Shown piece by piece: positions 1-10,197 of a stretch of 64,000 bases of DNA (its first letter is position 1; the number at the start of each line of letters is the position of its first letter). The notes under the pieces are model-generated. The model saw nothing but the letters and a program-made list of their open reading frames with translations. It made no database searches and was not told the DNA's origin. A program made the translations under genes and the position numbers. This stretch comes from Heracleum sosnowskyi (taxonomy: Eukaryota; Streptophyta; Magnoliopsida; Apiales; Apiaceae): contig CM061238.1 of NCBI GenBank assembly GCA_030848705.1, positions 30,534,655 through 30,598,654 of the forward strand. Reading direction: 5' to 3'.

Positions 1-2071
1 GAAAGGTGACTTGTTCATAGCTGATCTGAACTCGGGATTCAAAGATGAAGTTAATTGTTTTTATGCTAAAGCTTCATCAGATGATAGTTGGCTATGGCAC
101 AAGAAGATGTCTCACCTTAACTTCAAAACCATGAACTCTTTAGTCAAGAGGGAATTGGTTAGAGGTTTGCCTCAGATGGAATTTACACAGGAAGGACTGT
201 GTGAGGCATGTCAGAAAGGAAAGTCAAAGAAAGCTTCTCACAAGGGCACTAACACATCATCAATAACTGAACCACTTCAGCTACTGCATATGGATTTGTT
301 TGGTCCAGTTAATGTGATGTCCATGTCAAAGAAACAATATGCACTTGTGATTGTTGATGACTTTTCAAAATATACATGGGTTTTATTCCTACATTCCAAG
401 GATGAGACCCCATACCTGGTGATTGGCCATATAAAGTTGATTCAGCTGGAGTATAGATTCCCTGTTAGAGCCATAAGGTCAGATAATGGTACTGAATTCA
501 AGAACCTAGAACTCCTCAACAAAATGGGGTAGTGGAAAGAAAGAATCGTACATTGATTGAAGCTGCAAGGACTATGTTAAGTGAGTCTAAACTTCCAATG
601 TACTTTTGGGCTGAAGCAGCTAATACAGCTTGTTATACTCAAAATCGAACTTTAATCAACAAAGACCTAATGAAGACTCCGTATGAGATCATGAACAACA
701 AGAAACCAACTGTCAAGTACTTTCATGTATTTGGAGCAAAATGCTTTGTGCTTTTAGATGACAATGTTAAACGTGGCAAGTTTGAGGCCAAGGCACAAGA
801 AGCTATTTTTGTTGGTTATTCCAGAAGATCTTACAGAGTCTACTTGGTTGGTAGTCACACAGTAAAGGAAAGTGTCAATGTTACTTTTGATGACACTAAA
901 TTCCCTAATATCCAAACAGCAGATTCATCTGAGAAAATGAAGTTTGATAACTTGCCAGACTCAGATTCAGATGATGAAGCCCCACCTGAAGTTATTGTTG
1001 GTAATGATAATAACAATGATGATAATGATCATGGTGATGGTGGTGGAAACACTGGTAACAATGGAGATACCACCAACACTGGAGAAGAATCATCAAGGCA
1101 ATCAAGCAATAACTCAGGGGGAGCAAATGAAAGATCAACTAGTCATTCACAACATCAAAGTGAAATTCAAGGCGAATCATCAAGATCAAATCTTCCAAGA
1201 CAGACTGTATGGAATAAAGCTCATCCTTTTGAGCTGATCATTGGTGATCCAGATGTTGGAGTTAAAACTAGAAGTGCAACTCAGAATGAATGTCATTATT
1301 CAGCATTTTTATCTAAAATGGAGCCAAAGAAAACTGAGGAAGCACTGACTGATCCAGATTGGGTGATTGCTATGCAAGATGAACTCAATCAGTTTGAACA
1401 ACAGCAAGTCTGGAAGCTGGTACCCAGACCAAAGAACAAGAAAGTAGTTGGTACAAGATGGGTATACAGAAACAAGCTAGATGAGGATGGCATTGTTACA
1501 AGGAAGAAGGCAAGACTGGTTGCACAAGGGTATTCTCAATCTGAAGGCATTGATTATGATGAAACCTATGCACCAGTGGCTAGACTTGAGGCCATCAGGA
1601 TGTTCTTAGCATTTGCTGCTTATTCCAATTTTAAAGTCTATCAAATGGATGTTAAGAGTGCATTCCTGAATGGTGAGCTGGATGAAGAAGTGTATGTGGA
1701 ACGGCCCCCTGGCTTTAAAAATCAGGAGCTGCTGGACTTTATATACTTTCTCTTCAAGGCTATCTATGGTCTCAAACAAGCCCCAAGAAAATGGTATGAC
1801 ACTCTCTCTGGTTTTCTTTTAGAAAATGGTTTTGTTAGAGGTATCATAGACAAAACTCTTTTTTCAAAGAAACACAAAAGTGATATGATATTAGTCCAAG
1901 TCTATGTGGATGACATCATATTTGGGTCTACTAATGATAATCTCTGTAAGAGATTTGCTGAGCTTATGCAGAGTAAGTTTGAAATGAGTATGATGGGTGA
2001 GCTGAAGTTCTTTCTTGGATTGCAAGTAAGTCAAAGGTCAAATGGTATATTTATTTGTCAATCCAAGTATC
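1..2071 (+). pseudogene. Element A pol, 5' segment (integrase and reverse transcriptase), broken
   Basis: The reading begins in the GAG-pre-integrase zinc region (LWHKKMSHLN, then CEAC), passes the integrase acidic residues in HMDLFGP and RSDNGTEF, and continues with ERKNRT, the reverse transcriptase core and YVDDIIFGST. At about 505-511 it jumps from EFKN to TPQQNG and changes frame. Comparison with B1 and B2 shows that around 20 codons of the integrase core are missing. A low-complexity D/N/G-rich stretch at about 940-1110 sits between integrase and reverse transcriptase. The segment stops at 2071, where element C is inserted. The copy cannot make a working integrase. Confidence 0.88.
2067..2071 (+). 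repeat. Target-site duplication of element C, left copy (GTATC)
   Basis: GTATC directly precedes the first TG of the left LTR of C and recurs at 9411-9415 after its last CA. Removing C and one copy restores the reverse transcriptase frame of element A across the site. Confidence 0.95.
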
Positions 2072-3555
2072 TGTTACGACCAAACTCAACACGCAAGTGC
2101 ACGTGATCTCAAGTAATACAGATAGCAAATAAGGTTCGTTCCTACAGGGACTCGTTGTTTGTCTAGTTAATTCACTCACCAATGTATGATTATTATCAGA
2201 TGCTAAAACAAATAACAAAGTGGATTTTTGTTATCCCTATAATTAATCTAAGAATTATAACTAATTATCAACTACTTGAACTGAGATTTATGTCGAATTA
2301 CTTATGCGAATAAAACATGGGATTTTAACTTCATTAAACAATCCATCTAAAGTCTTCAATTCTCTAGCCCTTCATGTGATTTGTAATACCTGATCGAACA
2401 CACAAAACTGATATAAGCCAACTTTCGTTGTACCAATACCATCCTAAATAATATCCACAATTAAGATAGAAATCACTTAGTCTCCCAATTATGCTTAGTC
2501 CCTATATGTCTATAAAGATTGAAAACATAATGGTTGAAGTACAAGCATTCAATTGATCACATAGTCGTCATAAAACGGTTAGAGTTACGACACTAATTAC
2601 GAATGATATTCTCACGCATAAACCTATGCTAGCATGGCAAGTTCTAAACTCTTAAATCCACTTTCGCTTCAATAAGAATTAACACACAATTACAGGAGTT
2701 AGCTACTCTCCTATAACGAATTAAAAACAACCATGATAGGATATCGCATCAATCACACTATAGGCATCGAGAAAATTCAACAATTAAACGTCATGAATAA
2801 ATCCGCTAAAACCCCATGACAACGAGTTAGTTCATAATCAAACTAATCGTCACCATGGGTTCTAATGTAAACATGATGAAAGAAAACGAATTATATTGAA
2901 TAAATATCAAGGTTCTAAAGAATACACCCAAACCAAGCATCCACAAGATAGAAAGAATACAAGAATAAATTGAAACTATTTTCTTCCTTCTTCTTCGTGC
3001 TTTAAAACTCCGTATATAATATGCGGTATATGTCTCTCTTCTCTTCTCTAGGGTTTTCTTCTCTTTTTATATGCCTCCAGGTGCAACAAGTTGTACTGAA
3101 TTGAAATTTGACTTCAACTTGAAAAGTCAGCAAATCGGGTCAAAACAGGAATTTTCGTCAGACAGCCCGGCGCTGCCGCGCCACAAATACAAAGGAGAGC
3201 GGCGCTGCCGCGCCAGAGATTTTCTGTACTGTTTTCCAGCGGCGCTGCCGCGCCATAAGCAAGCACAAACACGGCGCTGACGCGCCGTACCTTCTGTCCA
3301 GAATTATAGAAAATGTTGTCCTCTTCGCGTGAGCTGTAAGATCGTCAGAATCGGACTTGTAGAACTCCAGATATGGCCAAAACAGTGAAGACTGCGCAAC
3401 CTACCCGGAAAATCCGATTTTTAATCAAATTAACCTCCAACTCTTGGTTCTGCAAAACTTAATGAAAACACATTAAACGCACCACATACTTGAGTTCAAG
3501 TCATCAATTTAAGCCGATATGAAGCGTTCCAAGTGGATATAAAATCCACTTATCA
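2072..3555 (-). repeat. Element C 3' LTR
   Basis: 1484 bp, with TG and CA termini on either strand. It matches 7925-9410 apart from a few substitutions and two 1-base deletions (near 2370 and 2388). It contains four copies of a GC-rich 14-mer at 3169, 3201, 3241 and 3273. A small ORF at 3071-3280 only reads through these repeats and is not supported as a gene. Confidence 0.95.
3169..3286. repeat. Four GC-rich 14-mer repeats, GGCGCTGCCGCGCC
   Basis: Copies lie at 3169-3182, 3201-3214, 3241-3254 and 3273-3286 (the last has one change). Each is a short hairpin: GGCGC pairs with GCGCC around a TGCC loop. The same unit recurs at 9024, 9056, 9096 and 9128 in the other LTR, and at 6261 and 6293 inside the gag ORF. 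It stands out in otherwise AT-rich DNA. Confidence 0.9.
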
Positions 3556-4283
3556 CACCCCCAAACTTAAACCGATGCTTGTCCTCAAGCATAAATAATA
3601 TAACTATATACAACTAACTAGTACCACTTCCGTAGGTGATCACGGTTGCATTTGGCATATGCAACAAGCCCTTTAAACCCCTAGGCAGCCCTAGTGGACG
3701 AGTAAGGTCTCGTGAGGGCCTATAGCGAATGTACCCACAAAATCCATCTACTCATGCAACTAACAATGCAATACATGTATGCAACTAATATGAAAATGCA
3801 ACGATCCCTTCAAACCAACCAAAACCAATCAACAAGCCAACATCTCAAAGAACACAGTCTTCAAAACAGAGTTCGACCAAATTCCCATCGACCAACAAGA
3901 CAAACACAGAAACGTGCGTGTGTGCGATGCTCACCAATATACTCCCAAACTAAATCAAGACCATACCTACTCTTAGCCAAAACAACCACAAGCTTACAAA
4001 CAGAATGAACGCTAGACACAAGAAACCACTTAAAGACACCTCAAAATCCACTTGAGCTAGACAGGAATTCATGCTTTATTACGACACACATGCTTATTTG
4101 ACCGTGCAATGGTTGAGACCCCAAAAGGCTTATACAATAATACCCATGTAGCGAGCGTTAGGTTAGTGGATCCCAGACCGGAAAAGTCTTAGGTCACTAG
4201 GCACAAAGTCCCCTAGAACTTAATTGCTCGAGTATTAAAGAGCTCAACCTGATCAATTCTGCATAAACACAAAACAAACACAA

Positions 4284-4318
<35 letters not shown>

Positions 4319-5002
4319 AATTTCGGAATGAGTGCACTTTGCCTTTTTCTCATCCCACCCTAGATTACTCATCTTTTCAATGAGCCGGCTACTAGCCATT
4401 TGACGCCTAGCCTTTATTACAACTAGCATGAAATCCCTGGTTTCCCCCAAACTTATACATAAGTGCTCCTTCGTTTTCAAGAATCTAGCCAACATTCTAA
4501 ATGTAAACAAGTGGTTAAATTCTAACACCAAACAAGCATGGTCTGATCAAATTCAAAAGCAACCAATGAGACTTATGAAATAGATTTGTTTCTGGCATGC
4601 AAGTCAATACTTAGAAACTTAATCAACCCTCTATTCATCACAACCACACTCCAATCAACATCGACTCACCAACGGAAATAGTCAAATCCTACGGGATCAT
4701 GAAATATGCATGCAACTAAAATGGACTCACATGACAGATATAAATACTAATGCAAACAGAATGCCCTATATGACATGAACATGCAAAGATATGAATGAAC
4801 TAACTACATATGCAATATGAAACCTATATGAACACACACACACACTAATATTACCATTCCTTAATTATCACCCCCAAACTTAAAATATTCAATGTCCTCA
4901 TTGAAGGTAATAAGAAAGATAGTAGAAACATACCTAACACATGGGTTGCCTCCCATGAAGCGCTGTCGTTAATGTCATTTAGCCGGACAAATGTGAATCA
5001 AA
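3556..5002 (-). other. Element C non-coding tract and polypurine tract
   Basis: No credible gene is visible between the end of gag-protease and the 3' LTR. On the minus strand AAGTTTGGGGGTG (3568-3556) abuts the LTR and is the expected polypurine tract. Very similar tracts recur at about 4444-4456 and 4868-4880. A long poly-T/poly-A run lies at 4284-4318. The short ORFs here are compositional. Confidence 0.75.
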
Positions 5003-7783
5003 TCATGGTGGCTCGAAGATCGCATTTGACTTGTCCATAGCAGAAGGACCATTCACCCATTGTTTGATAACCTTCTTGCTTTCTTCCCACATCTTTTCCA
5101 AATCAAACTTCACCTTGACTTTTCCATCAATCGATTTTTTCTTTTTCTTCTTTACACCTCTAAGGTGTTTATGCTTCTCCGTCGATTGATAAGAACACTC
5201 TTTTACCTCATCATCCTTGTTCCACCTTCTCAGCACATTATCTTCACACTCTTTAAAAATCACCAACTCATCATTCAGAAGGACATACTTCAAATGTGGT
5301 GGAAGTTTTCCAAGCCTGACATTCGAAAGATCTCGAATGGAAGAATTGTCAATGGAATCACTGATGTGACGCTCGAACTTGTGCATGTCCGAATTTTTGC
5401 TCAACAGCTGATCGAACTCCTTTCTCTGACCCGTATCAACCATCTTCAAGCTAAAACACTCTTCCTCCTCTGTCGGAAATTTCATAGCCTTGAACACATT
5501 AAAGATGACCTTTTGATTACTCACCCTCATTGTGAGCTCTCCCTTTTGGACATCAATAAGAGTCCGACCTGTAGCCAAGAATGGTCGTCCCAAGATGATA
5601 GGGATCTTCTTGTCTTCCTCAAAGTCAAGAATAACAAAATCAGCAGGAAAAATCAGCTTATCCACCTTTACCAAGACATCCTCCACTATACCCCTCGGAT
5701 ATGTGATCGACCGATCAGCCAACTGTAAGGTCATATTAACTGGTTTCGGCTCAGGCAACCCAAGTTGCTTAAAAACAGACATTGGCATGAGATTAATGCT
5801 AGCTCCCAAATCACATAAGCATTTGCTGAAAAGTTGATTGCCAATAGTGCAAGGTATGGTAAAACTTCCCGGATCTTTAAGCTTCGGTGGCAATTTCTGC
5901 TGTAGAACTGCACTACACTCCTCTGTCAAAGCAACGGTGTCTAGCTCCTCAAGTTTCAATTTCTTCGAAAGAATGCCCTTCATAAACTTCGCATAGCTCG
6001 GCATTTGCTCAAGAGCCTCTGCAAATGGTATGTTAATCTGAAGCTTCTTGAAGACATCCAAGAACTTAGCAAACTGCTTGTCAAACTTTTGCCTTTGAAC
6101 TCGTTTTGGGAATGGAGGAGGTGGAAACACCTTTTCTTCTACTACTTCCTGAGAATTATCACTCTTCCCAGTTACATGAGTCGAGAGAGTAGCATTAGGT
6201 ACCAAATCAGGAACAGAATCGACCCCAGCGTCAAAAGTATTTTTTTCTTCCAGAAGGGCCGGCGCTGCCGCGCCGTTTTTGTACTGGGCATCGGCGCTGC
6301 CGCGCCGTACTAACTGATCAGAATTTTCAGTTTTTTCCTTGGCTGACTTTTCTTCGTTCTGACCTTGCAGGCTCTTCCCCGATCGTAAGGTTACTGCCTG
6401 GACCTGTTCCTTGTGATCTTTCTTGCCTGGATTCATCTCAGTGTCACTCGGAAGCGTTCCTGGTTGACGGTTCAACAATGCATTGGCTAGTTGGCCAATC
6501 TGATTCTCTAAAGTTTTCAACGACACCGCTTGACTCTTGTACATCATTCGAAGCTCTTCCAATTCAGACTTCTCAGACTGATTCAATGAATTCCCTTGCG
6601 ATGGTTGAAATCCCGGTGGATTGAATGGTTGCCTTGGAGCATAAGGTGGTGGTTGATAGTTCTGATTATAAGGCCTTGCATTGAACTGCTGATTTTGTGG
6701 TTGCTGAACACCACCCTGATTGTTGCTCCAACTGAAATTAGGATGATTCCGATTGTTGGGATGATACACATTAGGTGCTGGTTGCTGAGTTCTCTGAAAG
6801 TTACTAACAAACTGTGCTGATTCAGCGGAGATAGCACACAGATTCGTGTCATGAGCCCCTGCACACAATTCACACACCATAGCAACCTGGTTAGTCCCAT
6901 GATTAGAAAGGGAATCTACCTTCATTGTCAACGCTTTGAGTTGAGCAGCAATAGCAGTAGCTGCATCCAAGTCAAGAATTCCAGCCACTTTAGCAGGTGG
7001 CAAGCGTTGAATAGGATTCTGAAACTCATTGGCGGCCATCATCTCGATAAGATTATAGGCATCCTCATAGCTTTTTGCCCACAGTGCTCCTCCAGAAGCT
7101 GCATCAAGCATAGGCCTTGACTGAGCTCCCAATCCGTTGTAGAAATTGCTGATTACCATCCAATCCGGCATCCCATGATGAGGACAACGTGCCAATATCT
7201 CCTTGTACCTTTCCCAAGCTTCCCCCAAAGATTCCTGGGGTTGCTGAGCAAACTGAGAAATAGAATTTCTATAAGCTGCTGTCTTCGCCATGGAGAAATA
7301 CTTCGTCAAGAACTTTTGAGCACAGTCTGCCCATGTTGTAATAGAACCTGATGGCATGGAATGTAACCAACTCTTGGCTTTATCCCTAAGAGAGAAGGGA
7401 AATAGCCTCAATCTGATTGCGTCATCTGTAACTCCGTTGAATTTGAAGGTGTCACAGATCTCAAGGAAGTCCCTAATATGAGCATTGGGATCTTCAGCAG
7501 GACTACCCCCAAACTGAACCGTATTCTGAATCATCTGAATGATGTTTGGCTTAAGCTCAAAATTATTAGCCCCAATAGCTGGACGAACAATGCTGGTATG
7601 AATGTCCTCCACTTTTGGCTGAGAGAATTCACTCAAAGCCTTCGCTGGTTGTGCTTCATCTGCCATATCTTCTTTTGATTCACGATTGTTTTCTACACTG
7701 ATATTCTCAAAGTCAAGTTTCCTTCGTGCTAGTTCTTCTCTTCTTGCTAATTCTTCTCTACGTGCTCGAGCTCGTGTACGCAT
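5003..7783 (-). CDS. Element C Gag-protease polyprotein, intact
   Basis: This is an uninterrupted 926-residue ORF. The N-terminus is charged (RARARREELARR). A retrotransposon Gag domain covers roughly residues 70-260, a CCHC-like knuckle (CELCAGAHDTNLC) lies near residue 305, and a Q/N/P-rich linker follows. A pepsin-like retroviral protease domain near residues 640-760 has the active-site motif CDLGAS and the later motif ILGRPFLATGR. The protein ends without any reverse transcriptase, unlike a full Athila polyprotein. Two GC-rich 14-mer repeats are translated in frame near residues 490-510. Gag would form the particle and the protease would process it; polymerase functions must come from elsewhere. 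Confidence 0.9.
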   Translation of the reverse strand: MRTRARARREELARREELARRKLDFENISVENNRESKEDMADEAQPAKALSEFSQPKVEDIHTSIVRPAIGANNFELKPNIIQMIQNTVQFGGSPAEDPNAHIRDFLEICDTFKFNGVTDDAIRLRLFPFSLRDKAKSWLHSMPSGSITTWADCAQKFLTKYFSMAKTAAYRNSISQFAQQPQESLGEAWERYKEILARCPHHGMPDWMVISNFYNGLGAQSRPMLDAASGGALWAKSYEDAYNLIEMMAANEFQNPIQRLPPAKVAGILDLDAATAIAAQLKALTMKVDSLSNHGTNQVAMVCELCAGAHDTNLCAISAESAQFVSNFQRTQQPAPNVYHPNNRNHPNFSWSNNQGGVQQPQNQQFNARPYNQNYQPPPYAPRQPFNPPGFQPSQGNSLNQSEKSELEELRMMYKSQAVSLKTLENQIGQLANALLNRQPGTLPSDTEMNPGKKDHKEQVQAVTLRSGKSLQGQNEEKSAKEKTENSDQLVRRGSADAQYKNGAAAPALLEEKNTFDAGVDSVPDLVPNATLSTHVTGKSDNSQEVVEEKVFPPPPFPKRVQRQKFDKQFAKFLDVFKKLQINIPFAEALEQMPSYAKFMKGILSKKLKLEELDTVALTEECSAVLQQKLPPKLKDPGSFTIPCTIGNQLFSKCLCDLGASINLMPMSVFKQLGLPEPKPVNMTLQLADRSITYPRGIVEDVLVKVDKLIFPADFVILDFEEDKKIPIILGRPFLATGRTLIDVQKGELTMRVSNQKVIFNVFKAMKFPTEEEECFSLKMVDTGQRKEFDQLLSKNSDMHKFERHISDSIDNSSIRDLSNVRLGKLPPHLKYVLLNDELVIFKECEDNVLRRWNKDDEVKECSYQSTEKHKHLRGVKKKKKKSIDGKVKVKFDLEKMWEESKKVIKQWVNGPSAMDKSNAIFEPP

Positions 7784-7899
7784 ACACTCTCAATAAGTAC
7801 CTGAAATTCACCAACTAGAAAATTGGTGAGAAACGTCCTAGTCACCGAACTTTAATGACCACTGATGGTAAATACTGAAACTAAACAAATAAAACCGAA

Positions 7900-7918
7900 A
7901 TCCCCGGCAGCGGCGCCA
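7900..7918 (-). promoter_or_regulatory. Element C primer-binding site (tRNA-Asp type)
   Basis: The plus strand reads ATCCCCGGCAGCGGCGCCA, the 3' end of plant tRNA-Asp with CCA, with one difference as I recall that tRNA. It lies six bases inside the 5' LTR. It proves the minus-strand orientation and is typical of Athila-type elements. Confidence 0.88.
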
Positions 7919-7924
7919 AAAACT

Positions 7925-9410
7925 TGTTACGACCAAACTCAACACGCAAGTGCACGTGATCTCAAGTAATACAGATAGCAAATAAGGTTCGTTCCTACAG
8001 GGACTCGTTGTTTGTCTAGTTAATTCACTCACCAATGTATGATTATTATCTGATGCTAAAACAAATAACAAAGTGGATTTTTGTTATCCCTATAATTAAT
8101 CTAAGAATTATAACTAATTATCAACTACTTGAACTGAGATTTATGTCGAATTACTTATGCGAATAAAACATGGGATTTTAACTTCATTAAACAATCCATC
8201 TAAAGTCTTCAATTCTCTAGCCCTTTCATGTGATTTGTTAATACCTGATCGAACACACAAAACTGATATAAGCCAACTTTCGTTGTACCAATACCATCCT
8301 AAATAATATCCACAATTAAGATAGAAATCACTTAGTCTCCCAATTATGCTTAGTCCCTATATGTCTATAAAGATTGAAAACATAATGGTTGAAGTACAAG
8401 CATTCAATTGATCACATAGTCGTCATAAAACGGTTAGAGTTACGACACTAATTACGAATGATATTCTCACGCATAAACCTATGCTAGCATGGCAAGTTCT
8501 AAACTCTTAAATCCACTTTCGCTTCAATAAGAATTAACACACAATTACAGGAGTTAGCTACTCTCCTATAACGAATTAAAAACAACCATGATAGGATATC
8601 GCATCAATCACACTATAGGCATCGAGAAAATTCAACAATTAAACGTCATGAATAAATCCGCTAAAACCCCATGACAACGAGTTAGTTCATAATCAAACTA
8701 ATCGTCACCATGGGTTCTAATGTAAACATGATGAAAGAAAACGAATTATATTGAATAAATATCAAGGTTCTAAAGAATACACCCAAACCAAGCATCCACA
8801 AGATAGAAAGAATACAAGAATAAATTGAAACTATTTTCTTCCTTCTTCTTCGTGCTTTAAAACTCCGTATATAATATGCGGTATATGTCTCTCTTCTCTT
8901 CTCTAGGGTTTTCTTCTCTTTTTATATGCCTCCAGGTGCAACAAGTTGTACTGAATTGAAATTTGACTTCAACTTGAAAAGTCAGCAAATCGGGTCAAAA
9001 CAGGAATTTTCGTCAGACAGCCCGGCGCTGCCGCGCCACAAATACAAAGGAGAGCGGCGCTGCCACGCCAGAGATTTTCTGTACTGTTTTCCAGCGGCGC
9101 TGCCGCGCCATAAGCAAGCACAAACACGGTGCTGCCGCGCCGTACCTTCTGTCCAGAATTATAGAAAATGTTGTCCTCTTCGCGTGAGCTGTAAGATCGT
9201 CAGAATCGGACTTGTAGAACTCCAGATATGGCCAAAACAGTGAAGACTGCACAACCTACCCGGAAAATCCGATTTTTAATCAAATTAACCTCCAACTCTT
9301 GGTTCTGCAAAACTTAATGAAAACACATTAAACGCACCACATACTTGAGTTCAAGTCATCAATTTAAGCCGATATGAAGCGTTCCAAGTGGATATAAAAT
9401 CCACTTATCA
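7925..9410 (-). repeat. Element C 5' LTR
   Basis: 1486 bp, nearly identical to 2072-3555. It is adjacent to the primer-binding site, so it is the upstream LTR and would hold the promoter. It carries the GC-rich 14-mers at 9024-9037, 9056-9069 (one change), 9096-9109 and 9128-9141 (one change). Confidence 0.95.
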
Positions 9411-10197
9411 GTATCTTAAAGAACTCCTCAAGAAGTATCACATGGAGGATTCAGCATCAGCAAGGACTCCATCTTCAACAGCCATCAAACTTGGAGCTTC
9501 TGACAAATATATCAAGGTAGATGTTAAAAGCTACAGAGGTATGATTGGCTCCTTACTCTATCTTACTGCTAGTAGACCAGATATTATGTATGCTACATGC
9601 TTGTGTGCAAGGTTCCAAGCGGACCCTAGAGATGTACATCTCGTTGCTGTGAAAAGAATCTTGAGATATCTTAAGGGTACACCTAATCTAGGTATCTGGT
9701 ACCCTAAAGATTCTGGTTTTAATCTTGTTGGATATACAGATTCTGATTATGCAGGTAGTGTTGTGGATAGAAAGAGTACCTCTGGGAGTTGTCAATTCCT
9801 AGGAGGTAGATTGATTTCCTGGTATAGCAAGAAACAACAAACAGTTTCCAATTCAACAGCAGAAGCTGAATATATTGCTGCTGGAAGCTGTTGTGCTCAG
9901 ATCTTATGGATTAGGAATCAATTAAAGGATTATGGCTTTGCATTAGACAAAATTCCCATTTTTTGTGATAATACAAGTGCCATAGCAATCTCCAACAACC
10001 CTGTGCAGCACTCGAGAACGAAGCACATTGATATCAGGTATCATTTTATCAGAGAGCATGTCATGAATGGAACTGTGGAGTTACACTTTGTACCCACAGA
10101 AGAACAAACTGCAGATATATTCACTAAATCTGTTGACGAATCCACATTTATCAAGTTAGTTGGTAAATTGGGTATGTTAAACAGTCTTAGTGATTAA
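9411..10197 (+). pseudogene. Element A pol, 3' segment (end of reverse transcriptase and RNase H)
   Basis: The reading resumes with LKELLKKYHMED directly after element C. It passes the copia connection region (GSLLYLTASRPD) and RNase H motifs (YTDSDYAG, DRKSTSG, TAEAEYIAAGS, CDNTSAIAI), and ends at a stop at 10195-10197. This stretch itself is undamaged. It is part of one gene with 1-2071, separated by C. Confidence 0.92.

Larger units (their letters stand above)
2072..9410 (-). mobile_element. Element C: non-autonomous Athila-like Ty3/gypsy retrotransposon
   Basis: This complete 7.3-kb element on the minus strand is flanked by GTATC duplications. In element orientation it has a 5' LTR (9410-7925), a primer-binding site like the tRNA-Asp 3' end, a gag-protease ORF (7783-5003), a 1.4-kb non-coding tract, a polypurine tract and a 3' LTR (3555-2072). 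It has no reverse transcriptase, RNase H or integrase, so it must have moved with proteins supplied by another element. By eye the LTRs differ by about five substitutions and two single-base indels in about 1485 bp, which means a recent insertion. Confidence 0.93.

Noticed and set aside
944..1237. 97-codon ORF overlapping element A pol
   Set aside because: It is an alternative frame of the D/N-rich linker of pol.
3071..3280. 69-codon ORF in the LTR of C
   Set aside because: It reads through GC-rich 14-mers and differs in the other LTR because of substitutions; there is no sign of coding selection.
5060..5728. 222-codon plus-strand ORF opposite the C gag-protease
   Set aside because: It is the shadow of the intact minus-strand gene and shows no domain.
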